A stretch of DNA of 45,086 bases, from assembly GCA_002482565.1 (NCBI GenBank), contig DLGG01000140.1, positions 780 through 45,865 of the forward strand, written 5' to 3'. The notes below the pieces were generated by a model. The model did no database searches, was not told where the DNA came from, and saw only the letters and a list, made by a program, of their open reading frames with translations. Shown one piece after another: positions 1-8,104 of the stretch. The number at the start of each line of letters is the position of its first letter. Position 1 is the stretch's first letter. A program made the position numbers and the translations under genes. The stretch is from Solidesulfovibrio magneticus. GTDB lineage: Bacteria; Desulfobacterota; Desulfovibrionia; Desulfovibrionales; Desulfovibrionaceae.

Positions 1-2
1 TC

Positions 3-944
3 TGCGCCTCCAACCCCGGCGGCGTGGGACACGGCTTCGCCAAGGCCCGGTTCGTCGATTTCGCGCCGCCGGGCGTATGCCGCCGCGCCCCGCAGGCCGA
101 GGGCGGAATGCTGCGCTGCCACATCCCGGGGCGGCTTAGCGACAACGCCATCCTCATGGCCCGCGACCCGGGCTACGCCGCCCGCCTGGACGCCCTGCCC
201 GAACCCTACCGCACCGCCTACCGCGACGGCGACTGGGACGTGTTCATGGGCCAGGCGTTCGCCTTCCAGCGCCGGCTCCACGTGATCCCGCCGCGTCCGG
301 TCCCGGGCGACGCGCCGCTTTACATGACCTTCGACTGGGGCTACGGCGCGCCGTTTTCCGTGGGCTGGTGGTGGGTGGACGCCGACGGGCGGCTTTTTCG
401 CTTCAGCGAGTGGTACGGCGCAAGCGGCGCGGCCAACCAAGGCCTGCGGCTGACCGATCCGCAGATCGCCGCCGGCATCCTGGAGCGCGAGCAGGCGCTT
501 GGCATCGGCGGACGGCGCATCACCCGCCTGTGCGGCCCGGACTGTTTCGCCAAAAAGCCCGACTACCGAGGCGGCGGCCAGGGGCCGAGCACGGCCGAGA
601 CGTTTGCCGGGGCAGGCGTTATCCTCTCCCCCGGCGACCCCTCGCGCAAACTCAAGATACGGCAGTTCCACGAACGCCTGCGCCCCCGGGACGACGGGCC
701 GCCCATGCTCCAAGTCTACGACGCCTGCCGCGATTTCATCCGCACGATCCCGCTGCTCACCGCCGATCGGCGCAACGTCGAGGACATCGACACCACCGGC
801 GAGGACCACATCTACGACGAGGCCTGCCACGCCTGCATGGCCCGGCCCCTGGCCACCAGCCTGGACGAGGCCGGCAAGCGTCCGGCGGCCCGGCTCATAG
901 ACGCGGTGCTGGCCCCGCCCCAAACCAACGAGGAGATTCCATGA
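3..944 (+). CDS. Phage terminase large subunit, C-terminal part (5' end outside window)
   Basis: The frame is open from base 3 and begins inside the ATPase domain: the first residues read CASNPGGVGHGFAKARF, the SNP-GG-x-GH-x(4)-K-x-RF signature found downstream of Walker B in large terminases. The rest is the nuclease half, including YMTFDWGYGAPFSVGWWW, whose acidic residue in a beta strand is typical of the RNase H-like fold, and later acidic stretches (VEDIDTTGEDHIYDE). The family packages phage DNA into proheads and cuts concatemers. The stop overlaps the next start (ATGA), so the two are co-transcribed. No other packaging or head gene follows, so this looks like the broken end of a prophage. 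The family call is firm; the state of the upstream half is unknown. Confidence 0.85.
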   Translation, partial: CASNPGGVGHGFAKARFVDFAPPGVCRRAPQAEGGMLRCHIPGRLSDNAILMARDPGYAARLDALPEPYRTAYRDGDWDVFMGQAFAFQRRLHVIPPRPVPGDAPLYMTFDWGYGAPFSVGWWWVDADGRLFRFSEWYGASGAANQGLRLTDPQIAAGILEREQALGIGGRRITRLCGPDCFAKKPDYRGGGQGPSTAETFAGAGVILSPGDPSRKLKIRQFHERLRPRDDGPPMLQVYDACRDFIRTIPLLTADRRNVEDIDTTGEDHIYDEACHACMARPLATSLDEAGKRPAARLIDAVLAPPQTNEEIP

Positions 945-1243
945 ACGACGCCATGCTGTTGTGGCTGGCCTTTGATGCGGCCCTGCATCTGGCCGGGGCG
1001 GCGGGATTCGTGCTGCTGGGCTGGCGACTTGGCCGGGAGAGCGCCGGCCGGCCCATGTTCGACTATCCGACCTGGCCGGCTCGACCGGCCCGGCCGGAAG
1101 CCGACGCGCCCCTGGAAGAAGCCGACCCCTGGTCCGCAGCCGCCATCACCGCCACGCCGCTGGATCGCCGGCCGGCCATGGTGGATATTTTCGAGACACT
1201 TGCCCCACGGCGGCCGTTCAATGCCGATCAGGAAACGCCATGA
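941..1243 (+). CDS. Small membrane protein of the prophage remnant
   Basis: A 100-aa protein whose ATG overlaps the terminase stop (ATGA, 941-944), so translation is probably coupled. Residues 4-25 are hydrophobic (MLLWLAFDAALHLAGAAGFVLLGW), one predicted membrane segment, followed by a proline-rich, acidic soluble tail. I do not recognise a family. A single-helix protein next to terminase could be a phage accessory or lysis-related protein, but nothing in the sequence shows this. Confidence 0.6.
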   Translation: MNDAMLLWLAFDAALHLAGAAGFVLLGWRLGRESAGRPMFDYPTWPARPARPEADAPLEEADPWSAAAITATPLDRRPAMVDIFETLAPRRPFNADQETP

Positions 1244-1296
1244 ACCAGGATAACACATTGAATTATCACTTTTTCACGTCGAACCACCCTGCATAA
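1240..1296 (+). pseudogene. 18-codon stub after the terminase operon, probable truncated phage gene
   Basis: The ATG at 1240 overlaps the previous stop, the same coupling used between the two genes upstream. The frame runs only 18 codons (MNQDNTLNYHFFTSNHPA) to TAA. The tight coupling suggests a real third gene once started here (portal would be usual after terminase) and was cut off or decayed. The sequence after it no longer looks phage-like. This is inference from position only. Confidence 0.4.
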
Positions 1297-1413
1297 AAAC
1301 TATACGCCCCAAGGCCTGGACGGCTGCCGCCTGGACACATTGCATACAACCGCCGAGGCCTGCCCTTCCTGGCCGGATATCGATAATATACTGATTTTAT
1401 GGACACAACAGCG

Positions 1414-1430
1414 CTGGCACGGCTACTGCA
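1414..1430 (+). promoter_or_regulatory. Sigma-54 type promoter (-24/-12) for the ZraP-like gene
   Basis: The sequence CTGGCACGGCTACTGCA matches the sigma-54 consensus YTGGCACGRNNNTTGCW except for one T. The invariant GG (1416-1417) and GC (1428-1429) are exactly 10 bp apart. It lies about 85 bp upstream of a ZraP-like gene; E. coli zraP is itself driven by sigma-54 with the ZraSR system. No enhancer site was identified. Confidence 0.6.
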
Positions 1431-1514
1431 ATAGGAAAAATCATCCACGGGGCAACGGCCCAGCGGAACCCGACCACGCCGGCACCGTCCGGCAACCCTA
1501 CGGAGGTAATTTTC

Positions 1515-1961
1515 ATGCGCGTCAAGTCGCTTCACATCGTTCTCTCGGCCCTGGCCATCCTGGCCCTGACTTCTTCCCTGGCTCTGGCCCGCGGCGGCAT
1601 GGGCGGCGGCCAAGGCGGCTGCCCCGGCATGGGCGGCGGCTGGGGACAGCTCAGCCCGGAAAAGCAGGCGACCTTCCAAAAGCTCCATGACGCCTTCGCG
1701 GCCAAGACCGCCCAACTGCGCGCCGACCTCGGCGTCAAGATGGCCGAGCTCAACGCCCTGTCCGTGGCCGCGACCCCGGACCAGGCCAAGATCGACGCCG
1801 TGACCAAGCAGATCGGCGACTTGCAGGCCAAGCTGCTTGCCGAGCGCACCCAGTTCCGCATCCAGGTGTCCAAGGAAGTCGGCGCAGGCGTGGCCGGCGG
1901 CGGCTGTCCCGGCATGGGAGGCGGCATGATGGGCGGCTACCACGGCGGCGGCTGCCAGTAA
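1515..1961 (+). CDS. ZraP/CpxP/Spy-like periplasmic metal-stress protein
   Basis: 148 aa. Residues 1-25 form a signal peptide ending SLALA-RGG. The mature protein starts with a Gly/Met/Cys-rich stretch (GGMGGGQGGCPGMGGGWG), then a helical, charged hairpin region (about residues 45-120, with SPEKQATFQKLHDAF and DQAKIDAVTKQIGDLQAKL) typical of the ZraP/Spy (LTXXQ-like) fold, and ends in a second repeat of the first motif (GGCPGMGGGMMGGYHGGGC). The Cys, Met and His in these tails are plausible metal ligands. The family comprises periplasmic chaperones that bind zinc or other metals and damp envelope-stress signalling. The start is set by GGAGGTAA 7-8 bp upstream. A sigma-54 type promoter precedes it and a hairpin follows. 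Confidence 0.8.
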   Translation: MRVKSLHIVLSALAILALTSSLALARGGMGGGQGGCPGMGGGWGQLSPEKQATFQKLHDAFAAKTAQLRADLGVKMAELNALSVAATPDQAKIDAVTKQIGDLQAKLLAERTQFRIQVSKEVGAGVAGGGCPGMGGGMMGGYHGGGCQ

Positions 1962-1970
1962 CGACGAACG

Positions 1971-2007
1971 CTTCTGGGCCGGGCGAGTCCTCCGCCCGGC
2001 CCAGAAG
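1971..2007 (+). terminator. 15-bp perfect hairpin after the ZraP-like gene
   Basis: Arms 1971-1985 and 1993-2007 pair perfectly around a 7-nt loop. No T tract follows, so it may act as an mRNA 3' stabiliser or partial terminator between this gene and the SHOCT gene 20 bp downstream. Confidence 0.55.
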
Positions 2008-2027
2008 CCGACCCCATTGAGGCAGCC

Positions 2028-2294
2028 ATGTGCACGATCCCCGGTTTCCCCTTCTTCCCGGGCGGTTGGCTGACCATGCTGCTCCTGATCGTCCTCGCCG
2101 CCCTGATCGTTTCGGGTCTGGCCCGGACCCGAAACGACAAGCGGCGGCAAGCGGTGCGACGCGGCGCGGCCGCCGACCGCGACGACGCCCTGGACATCCT
2201 GCGACGGCGGCTGGCCGAGGGGGCGATAAGCCCTGAAGACTACGACCGGCTGCGCAAAATCGTCGCCGCCCCGGCAACCGACGGGAACAGATAG
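2028..2294 (+). CDS. Small membrane protein with SHOCT domain
   Basis: 88 aa. One membrane helix (about residues 14-32, WLTMLLLIVLAALIVSGLA) is followed by a basic stretch and a C-terminal SHOCT motif, LDILRRRLAEGAISPEDYDRL, with the usual L-x(2)-R-x-A-x-G-x-I-x(2)-E-[ED]-[YF] pattern. SHOCT domains sit at the ends of many short bacterial membrane proteins and are thought to mediate oligomerisation. The gene follows the ZraP-like gene in the same direction, separated by a hairpin, so it may share its transcript. Confidence 0.75.
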   Translation: MCTIPGFPFFPGGWLTMLLLIVLAALIVSGLARTRNDKRRQAVRRGAAADRDDALDILRRRLAEGAISPEDYDRLRKIVAAPATDGNR

Positions 2295-2356
2295 GCAGTT
2301 CCTGACGACTCCATAGACGTACCCCCGTGTTGACAAACCTCTGTCTCCTTCCCCAA

Positions 2357-2390
2357 CCCGAAGCGGCCCCGTGGCCGCTTCGGGCCTTTT
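2357..2390 (+). terminator. Rho-independent terminator after the SHOCT gene
   Basis: 12-bp perfect stem (2357-2368 with 2373-2384), tetraloop CCGT, then CCTTTT. Confidence 0.75.
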
Positions 2391-2463
2391 GAACCGATGA
2401 CTTTTGCCGGCGACGTTGCTACCGTTCCGGCCCCACGACACCACGCAGCACAAAGGAGCGCCC

Positions 2464-3084
2464 ATGGGCACCAACAAATCCGGCGAACCGACGGTAGGTC
2501 GCAGCGCCGCCATCCTCGGGGCCGGGCTGGCCCTTCTGGCCGGCATCTTTCTGGGATTCACCATTCGCGGCATGATGGACAGCCCGTCCAAGGGGGGCAT
2601 GCCCGCCGCCCAGCAGCAGATGCCGCCGCCCCAGGCCCAACAGCAGGCGCAGCAGGCTTCGCCGGCCCTGCTTGACCGCATCAAGGCCCTGGAAAAACAG
2701 ACCCAGCTCGAACCGGCCAACGTGGCCGCCTGGACGGAGTTGGGCAATCTCTATTTCGACACCGACCAGCCCGAAAAGGCCATTCCGGCTTATGAGAAGT
2801 CGCTGACCCTGGAGCCGGGCAACCCCGACGTGCTCACCGATCTGGGCGTCATGTACCGCCACGTGAACAAGTTCGACAAAGCCTTGGAGTGCTTCAACAA
2901 GGCCCTGGCCATCAGCGCCGGCCACGTCATCGCCAGCTACAACAAGAGCATCGTGCTGGAGCACGACAAGAACGACCGCGCCGGCGCGGTGGCGGCGCTC
3001 AAAGCCCTGGCCGCCAAGAACCCCCAGGCCGTGCTGCCCGGCAACAAGCCCGTGGCCCAGGCCATCCAGGAACTGTCGCAGTAG
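2464..3084 (+). CDS. Membrane-anchored TPR protein
   Basis: 206 aa from the ATG preceded by AAAGGAG at 2452-2458; upstream in-frame starts lack a site. An N-terminal anchor (about residues 14-37, AAILGAGLALLAGIFLGFTI) is followed by a Gln/Pro-rich linker (QQQMPPPQAQQQAQQ) and about three tetratricopeptide repeats from residue 70, for example WTELGNLYFDTDQPEKAIPA and LTDLGVMYRHVNKFDKALEC. The family gives a periplasmic or cytoplasmic protein-interaction scaffold; the partner is not evident. It is a single-gene unit bounded by terminators on both sides. Confidence 0.8.
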   Translation: MGTNKSGEPTVGRSAAILGAGLALLAGIFLGFTIRGMMDSPSKGGMPAAQQQMPPPQAQQQAQQASPALLDRIKALEKQTQLEPANVAAWTELGNLYFDTDQPEKAIPAYEKSLTLEPGNPDVLTDLGVMYRHVNKFDKALECFNKALAISAGHVIASYNKSIVLEHDKNDRAGAVAALKALAAKNPQAVLPGNKPVAQAIQELSQ

Positions 3085-3138
3085 CGGGAGCGAAAGGTTG
3101 GTTTGCTGAAAAAGCGTCGGCCGAGCGACGAGAAATGC

Positions 3139-3167
3139 CAAAGCCCCGGGAAACCGGGGCTTTTTTT
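3139..3167 (+). terminator. Rho-independent terminator after the TPR gene
   Basis: Stem 3141-3149 / 3154-3162 with GAAA loop followed by a run of T. The remaining DNA to 3393 shows no gene I can support. Confidence 0.85.
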
Positions 3168-3393
3168 GTGGCATTGAGATTGCGGCGCGGGCTTTGCCGT
3201 CACGGCAACGGGTTTCGCTCCCGCGTCCGCAAGCCCAGGCCGACCGGCTGGCGGGCCGGCGCCCGGGGAAGCGTTCCCGTACCCCGGATGGAACGGCGCG
3301 CATGACGCGTCCCGCCGACGCCGCCGGACAGCCGTCCTGGCAGCCTGGGCCAGGCTGCTTTTGCATCGGCTCCGCGCCTGAGGACGGGAATCC

Positions 3394-6003
3394 CTAGTTG
3401 CGTGTGCCGTCGAATTCCAGGGCGACGAAATGGCGGCCCGGGCCGACAGGGACGGTCACGACGTTGCCCGGACCCCGCTCGGGCCGGGCCGGCGCGCCGT
3501 CCACCATGGCCCGCCAGGCCGGATGGTAGGGCAGGGAAAAGGCCACCTGGCCGGCCACCTCGGCCGTGACAGCGGCAAAGGCATTGTAGGGGTCGGCGGA
3601 AAAACAGGTCGCCGGCAGGATGGCCATGGGTTCGGTGGCGATGGCGCGCACCTCGCCCCGGGCTCCGGGCTCGGCGGCGTTGAGCTCGTAGCCCGGCTCG
3701 GCCACGCCGGAAACGGGCAGCGGCACGTCGATGTCGTTGTCTCCCGGCCCAAGCAGCAGGCTGAGCGGCTGGCCCGCGCCCTTGAGCAGCAGATCCATGC
3801 GGCCGGTGCAGGCCACCCGCATCCGCACCCGCAGGAGCGTGCGCTCCCCGGGCGCGGCCCCGGCCGGATAGAGCCGGCCGTAGGGCAGGAGCTTGTGGCG
3901 GGCCAACAGGCCCTGCCAGCGCGGCGCGACGGCGAGCTTTTCGCCGGCCGGGGCGTCGGGCAGGAAATGGGCCATGCCCTGGTAGCCGCCGTAGCGGAAA
4001 AGGCCCAGACCCTGGGGCAGGCTCTTGCCGGGGGGCAGCTCGGCCGGGGCCAGGGCGAAACGGGGATCGGCCAGGGTCTGGCGCTCCACTGCCTCGTCCA
4101 GGCGGGCGTAGAGATATTTGACGCCCCACAGGGTCAGCAGCTCGGGCGTGAGCTGGTGCGGGTAGGCCGGCGGCGAGACCGGGGCGCGCAGGGCGGCGAA
4201 GAACAGTCCCGGCCCCAAGGGCAGGTACTGCCCCCGGGCGCGCAGAAAGACCGTCATCTGCACGGGAAAGATGCCCGAGGCGTGGTATTCGACGATGTTG
4301 CAATCGCCTTCGTCGGCCAGGGCCGCGCCCAGGGCCGCGTCCGGGTCGGCGGGGCCGGCGGCGGGCGGCGTCGCCGGCGCTTCAAGGCGCTTGTAGACGG
4401 CGTAGATGTCGTCCTGGAAAAACGTGTAGGGCTCGCGGGGCAGGTCGCGGCCGGAGTCAAACAGGGCCACCTGTTCGTAGCCGGGGCTGGCGAAACGGGG
4501 CATGAGGGGATTGGAGCGGACCCAGAAGACATAGTCGGGCCGCAGGGTTTCGGTTTCCCCGCCGTCCTGGCCCAAAAGCAGGATGCGGTGGCGGAAGGGA
4601 TCGAGCAGATAGCGGTCGCTGAAAACCAGATGGGCCGAAGGGGCCAGCGGGATGCCGACCGAGGCTCCGGCCGCGACGTTGGCCTCGAACCAGCCCTGGG
4701 CCATCTGCCGGGTGCTCTGGCCGCAGGAAAAACGCAGCACGTCGAGGTTGGCGGCCATGGTGGCCACGACCAGCCCCGCCGCCAGGACGTCCAGGCCCAG
4801 GACGGCGCGGCGCGAGCCGGCCCCGAGCGTGGCCAGCCAGTCGAACAGCAAGGCGGCGAGCACCGCCGTCAGCAGGGACTGGCCGTAATAATAGTAGGTG
4901 ATGTTGCCGACCACGTGGTCGTTGGCCACGAACCACAAAAACAGGAGCTGGAGCACGTACAGGGCGGTCAGGCAGTTGACGGCCGTGACCCGCCGGCCTT
5001 CCCGGACCGAGCGCCAGACGGCGGCCAGGAAGGCCGGGATGGCGATCAGGCCCAGGGCCTTGCCGAGCAAGGCTTCGAAATGGGTCAGGCGAAAGACGAT
5101 GGTGGCCCAGAAATCGCCCTTGACCGCCGTTTTCTTGTTGAGGGTGGAATAGCGGACGATGAAGTCGTAAAAAATCCAGGCTCCGGGGATGATGCGGGGG
5201 TTGGCCAGGACGAAAAGGCCAAGGCCCAGGCCGGCGGCCTTGGCGACAAGGGCCAGGCCCGGCCCCCGAAACGGCCGCAGCCCCCGGCCGGCCAGCCCGG
5301 CCCACAGACAGGCCGCGAAGGGAAAGACCACCGTGGCCATGGTGAATTTCATGGCAAAGGAGACGGCCAGCAAGGCCACGGCCGCGTACAGGTGGCGCGC
5401 GCGGCCGTCCCGGGCAAAGGCAAGTTGGTAGAGCATGGACAGCATGGTCAGGCCGAAGACCACGCCGTCGGGCTTGAGCCGCAGCTCGAAGCCGGTGAGA
5501 AACGGCACGGCAACCATGAGCCAGGCCCCCAGCACCCCGGCCCGTTCGCTGACGTGGTTGCGCAACAGCCAGAACACGCCCAGGGGAATGGTCAGCAGGA
5601 AGGCCAGCTTGTAAAACGAGAAGATCTTGAAGATGCGCAGCATCTCGGCCGGATACAGCACGTATAGGCTGCGGTCCTCGAAACGCTGGACGAAACCGAG
5701 CTTGGCCGCGGCCCAGATGACCGGCCGTGCGCCGTGGAGCAGCGGCCCGCCGAAATTGGTGGCCACGTCAAAGGTGTTGGTGGTCGGTCCGTAGTAGCCC
5801 AGGGCGTGCATGAGGGAGACCTGGGCGTCGTCTTCGTAGCTGTTGACCGGCAGCGGCTTGTTGGAATTGAAGTTGTAGCCCTGGGGATCGGCCACGCCGC
5901 GCATGTTGCAGATGGCGACGGTGTGGACGGCGACAAAGACCAGCAGGGCGGCCAGGATCGACCGGGGCAGACGGTAGGCGATGCGAAAAACGTCGTGGCG
6001 CAT
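3394..6003 (-). CDS. GT-C type membrane glycosyltransferase (PMT/GT39-like)
   Basis: 869 aa integral membrane protein. An N-terminal helix (about residues 13-32) leads into a loop with YEDDAQ (E57, D58, D59), an acidic motif in the position expected for the GT-C catalytic loop. A series of hydrophobic helices spans about residues 110-430 (for example FYKLAFLLTIPLGVFWLL), and a large soluble C-terminal half of about 400 residues follows, probably extracytoplasmic. The family transfers sugars from polyprenyl-phosphate donors to lipids, polysaccharide or protein outside the membrane. It is the last gene of a three-gene operon with a GT2 and a methyltransferase, with only 9 bp to the methyltransferase, which supports a role in surface glycan assembly. 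The exact substrate cannot be told. Confidence 0.75.
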   Translation of the reverse strand: MRHDVFRIAYRLPRSILAALLVFVAVHTVAICNMRGVADPQGYNFNSNKPLPVNSYEDDAQVSLMHALGYYGPTTNTFDVATNFGGPLLHGARPVIWAAAKLGFVQRFEDRSLYVLYPAEMLRIFKIFSFYKLAFLLTIPLGVFWLLRNHVSERAGVLGAWLMVAVPFLTGFELRLKPDGVVFGLTMLSMLYQLAFARDGRARHLYAAVALLAVSFAMKFTMATVVFPFAACLWAGLAGRGLRPFRGPGLALVAKAAGLGLGLFVLANPRIIPGAWIFYDFIVRYSTLNKKTAVKGDFWATIVFRLTHFEALLGKALGLIAIPAFLAAVWRSVREGRRVTAVNCLTALYVLQLLFLWFVANDHVVGNITYYYYGQSLLTAVLAALLFDWLATLGAGSRRAVLGLDVLAAGLVVATMAANLDVLRFSCGQSTRQMAQGWFEANVAAGASVGIPLAPSAHLVFSDRYLLDPFRHRILLLGQDGGETETLRPDYVFWVRSNPLMPRFASPGYEQVALFDSGRDLPREPYTFFQDDIYAVYKRLEAPATPPAAGPADPDAALGAALADEGDCNIVEYHASGIFPVQMTVFLRARGQYLPLGPGLFFAALRAPVSPPAYPHQLTPELLTLWGVKYLYARLDEAVERQTLADPRFALAPAELPPGKSLPQGLGLFRYGGYQGMAHFLPDAPAGEKLAVAPRWQGLLARHKLLPYGRLYPAGAAPGERTLLRVRMRVACTGRMDLLLKGAGQPLSLLLGPGDNDIDVPLPVSGVAEPGYELNAAEPGARGEVRAIATEPMAILPATCFSADPYNAFAAVTAEVAGQVAFSLPYHPAWRAMVDGAPARPERGPGNVVTVPVGPGRHFVALEFDGTRN

Positions 6004-6012
6004 GGGCTGTGG

Positions 6013-6690
6013 CTATGACGCCGGCTGTCGGCCGGCCGGTTGGCGTTTGCGCAGTTTGAGGCAGAACTTGTGGGCCATGATGGGCCAGGGCAGCAGGAAG
6101 GCCGGGTTGCGGAAGATTTCCTGCTCCGCGATCTCCATGTCCGGGATTTGGGTCAACAGGGCCAGGAAGGCGTCCTGCTCCCGGACATGGCGGCCTTCTT
6201 CCAGGGCCAGGATGAAGCGTTCCATCCAGCCCGGGTTGTCGTGCAGGGCGTAGTCGATGACCACCATGATCCCGTCCGGGGCCAGCAGCCCGGCCGTGTG
6301 GTTGAGAATGGAGACGGCGTCGGCGTCGGGCATGTGGTGCAGGGAGCCGCAAAAGAGGATGAAATCGAAGGCGTGTTCGGCCGGTGACAGGGTACGCACG
6401 TCCTGAAGGCGAAAGCGCATGTGCCCCTTGTCGCGGTAGCGCGCGGCGGCCAGGGCGATGGCGTCGGCGTCGATGTCCACGCCCAGGTAGTCGCAGGGGC
6501 GTTTGGAGAAATGGACGCTGTCGATGCCCACGGAACAGCCCACTTCCAGGACGCGCCGACGGCCGTCCAGGTGTTTGACGATGGCCCGGCCCCGGTAGAA
6601 AAATCCGGCCAGCAGATACTGGGCCGTCAGCCAAAGGCGGGGGAATCGGGACTGCAGCGGCTTTTTTGGCGTCTTTGCGGCGTTGGTCAT
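6013..6690 (-). CDS. Class I SAM-dependent methyltransferase
   Basis: 225 aa. Motif I is VLEVGCSVGIDS (E49-G55), followed by the acidic ribose-binding residue region LGVDIDADAI (about 70-77), and a post-motif IILFCGSLHHMPD-like stretch (FDFILFCGSLHHMP). This is the Rossmann methyltransferase fold using S-adenosylmethionine. Its ATG overlaps the stop of the GT2 gene (6687-6690) and it is 9 bp from the GT-C gene, so it most likely modifies a sugar or lipid intermediate of the same pathway. Cytoplasmic, no signal peptide. Confidence 0.8.
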   Translation of the reverse strand: MTNAAKTPKKPLQSRFPRLWLTAQYLLAGFFYRGRAIVKHLDGRRRVLEVGCSVGIDSVHFSKRPCDYLGVDIDADAIALAAARYRDKGHMRFRLQDVRTLSPAEHAFDFILFCGSLHHMPDADAVSILNHTAGLLAPDGIMVVIDYALHDNPGWMERFILALEEGRHVREQDAFLALLTQIPDMEIAEQEIFRNPAFLLPWPIMAHKFCLKLRKRQPAGRQPAS

Positions 6691-7655
6691 GGGTTCCGGG
6701 CGCCCGCATCAGCCTGTTCGACGCTCATGACGACCCAGTGCTTTTGTCGGGAGGAATTGGTTTTGATGCGCCCCAGCATGAGGGTGAGGATGGAAAAAAA
6801 GGCCGCGCACAGGCCCAGGGAGAACACTTCCAGCAGCAGAATGCTGGTCACCCCGGTGGGCAAAATGACTCCGCCCAGGCGCAAGGCCAGAACCACGGCG
6901 GCCAAGACGGCCAAAAGCGCGAACAGCACGCCCGCCGCGCCGACCACCACCCGGGACGGGAGATCCGAATACAGGATCAACGCCCGAAGCGACAGGCGGA
7001 TCAGCCCGGGGATGGCCACTTTGGAAGTGCCGCCGCCCCGGGCCTGGCGATCCAGGAGCAGGCCCTTCTGGCGATAGCCCACCCAGGCACGCAGTCCCGG
7101 AAAATAGGGGTCCGCGTCGGCGCATTCGACGATCTGCCGGGCCACGGGCGTGCGTATGACGCTGAAGGTGCCGGCGTTTTGCGGAATGGGAAAGTGGGAC
7201 GTGCGGGAGAGCAGCCGGTAGAATTTCGGGGCGAACACGCGCATGACCCAGCCGTCGTGGCGTTCGGCCCGCACGGCGTAGACCACGTCCTGGTCGTCGC
7301 TGACATCCAGCAGCGAAACGAAGTCTTCGGGCCGATCCTGCAGATCGCCGTCGATGGTCCCGATCCAGTCCGCCCCCACCTCTTCGGCCAGGCGGCAGCC
7401 CTGTTCGCAGCCGGCGAGCAAGGCGGATTGATGGCCGAAGTTTCGGGACAGGCGCACAAGGCGGATGGGCACGGACAAGGCGCTGATATGCTTTTGGACG
7501 AGGGCGACGGTCTGGTCGGTGGAGCCGTCGTCCACGGCCACGATCCCTTTCAAACGATGGCCGAGGCCGTCGACCAGGCGATGGAAAAAGTTGTCGATGT
7601 TCTCTTCTTCATTGAAGAAAGGAACAACAACGACAAGAGACTGGTCTTGAGCCAT
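6687..7655 (-). CDS. Family 2 glycosyltransferase, DPM/GtrB-like, with two C-terminal membrane helices
   Basis: 322 aa. The GT-A fold starts at residue 7 (VVVVPFFNEEENI), with the nucleotide-sugar motif VDDGSTD at 41-47 and the metal-binding DGDLQDRPED at 102-111. Two membrane helices lie at about 225-250 and 262-290. This is the layout of GtrB/ArnC/DPM1-like enzymes, which transfer a sugar from a nucleotide donor to undecaprenyl phosphate on the cytoplasmic face. The gene leads the operon, and the product could supply the lipid-linked sugar that the GT-C enzyme two genes downstream would use. Family call firm, pathway inferred. Confidence 0.85.
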   Translation of the reverse strand: MAQDQSLVVVVPFFNEEENIDNFFHRLVDGLGHRLKGIVAVDDGSTDQTVALVQKHISALSVPIRLVRLSRNFGHQSALLAGCEQGCRLAEEVGADWIGTIDGDLQDRPEDFVSLLDVSDDQDVVYAVRAERHDGWVMRVFAPKFYRLLSRTSHFPIPQNAGTFSVIRTPVARQIVECADADPYFPGLRAWVGYRQKGLLLDRQARGGGTSKVAIPGLIRLSLRALILYSDLPSRVVVGAAGVLFALLAVLAAVVLALRLGGVILPTGVTSILLLEVFSLGLCAAFFSILTLMLGRIKTNSSRQKHWVVMSVEQADAGARNP

Positions 7656-7716
7656 GAGCGTATCCCTACTGGCGGCACGACAAGCTTGTCAAGCCTGGGC
7701 CGGGGCGGCGGCTGCA

Positions 7717-7832
7717 GGAGGCTTAAGGCCGTTTGCCGCGCTCCTGGCTTTCCATGAAGGCACGCAGCACGGCGTTTATGGCCGTCTGGTAGCCTTTTTT
7801 CCGCCGGGCGCGAAACCAGGCCAGCACGTCGC
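7717..7832 (-). repeat. 116-bp direct repeat, left copy: orphan 3' end of brnA
   Basis: Matches 9562-9677 with one mismatch. It encodes the last ~36 residues of BrnA (from DVLAWFRARRKKGY to the stop) but is fused to unrelated AT-rich DNA, so no antitoxin is made here. Together with the right copy it brackets the histidine kinase gene. Confidence 0.9.
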
Positions 7833-8104
7833 AATCTGGAAAGGCCTCCCCCGTTCCGCCATTTTCAAGATAATACTTTGAATTGACGAGTTTAATTTTT
7901 AGATGACTTTTGCGGTTTTTCAAATATATCGTTTTGCTCTGCTCCGCGTGACCCAGGTTCGAGACATTGGGGCATTGCAGGTGCATCCATCGCAAAATCC
8001 CAAGCTCAAAACAGGTGTTTTCAGCTGTTTTCCTTATGACAAAAGGTTCGACATATCGCATTGCCGCTAATCTATTGGAAGCATCAAGAAAGACGAGGCG
8101 AGAT
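7833..8104. other. AT-rich non-coding stretch before the PAS kinase
   Basis: No credible gene. An open frame on the minus strand joins the brnA tail to this DNA but is antisense to the kinase start and looks accidental. The drop in GC begins exactly at the repeat boundary, marking the edge of acquired DNA. Confidence 0.6.

Noticed and set aside
3430..5667. 745-codon plus-strand open frame
   Set aside because: Antisense to the GT-C glycosyltransferase; composition typical of a reverse-complement shadow.
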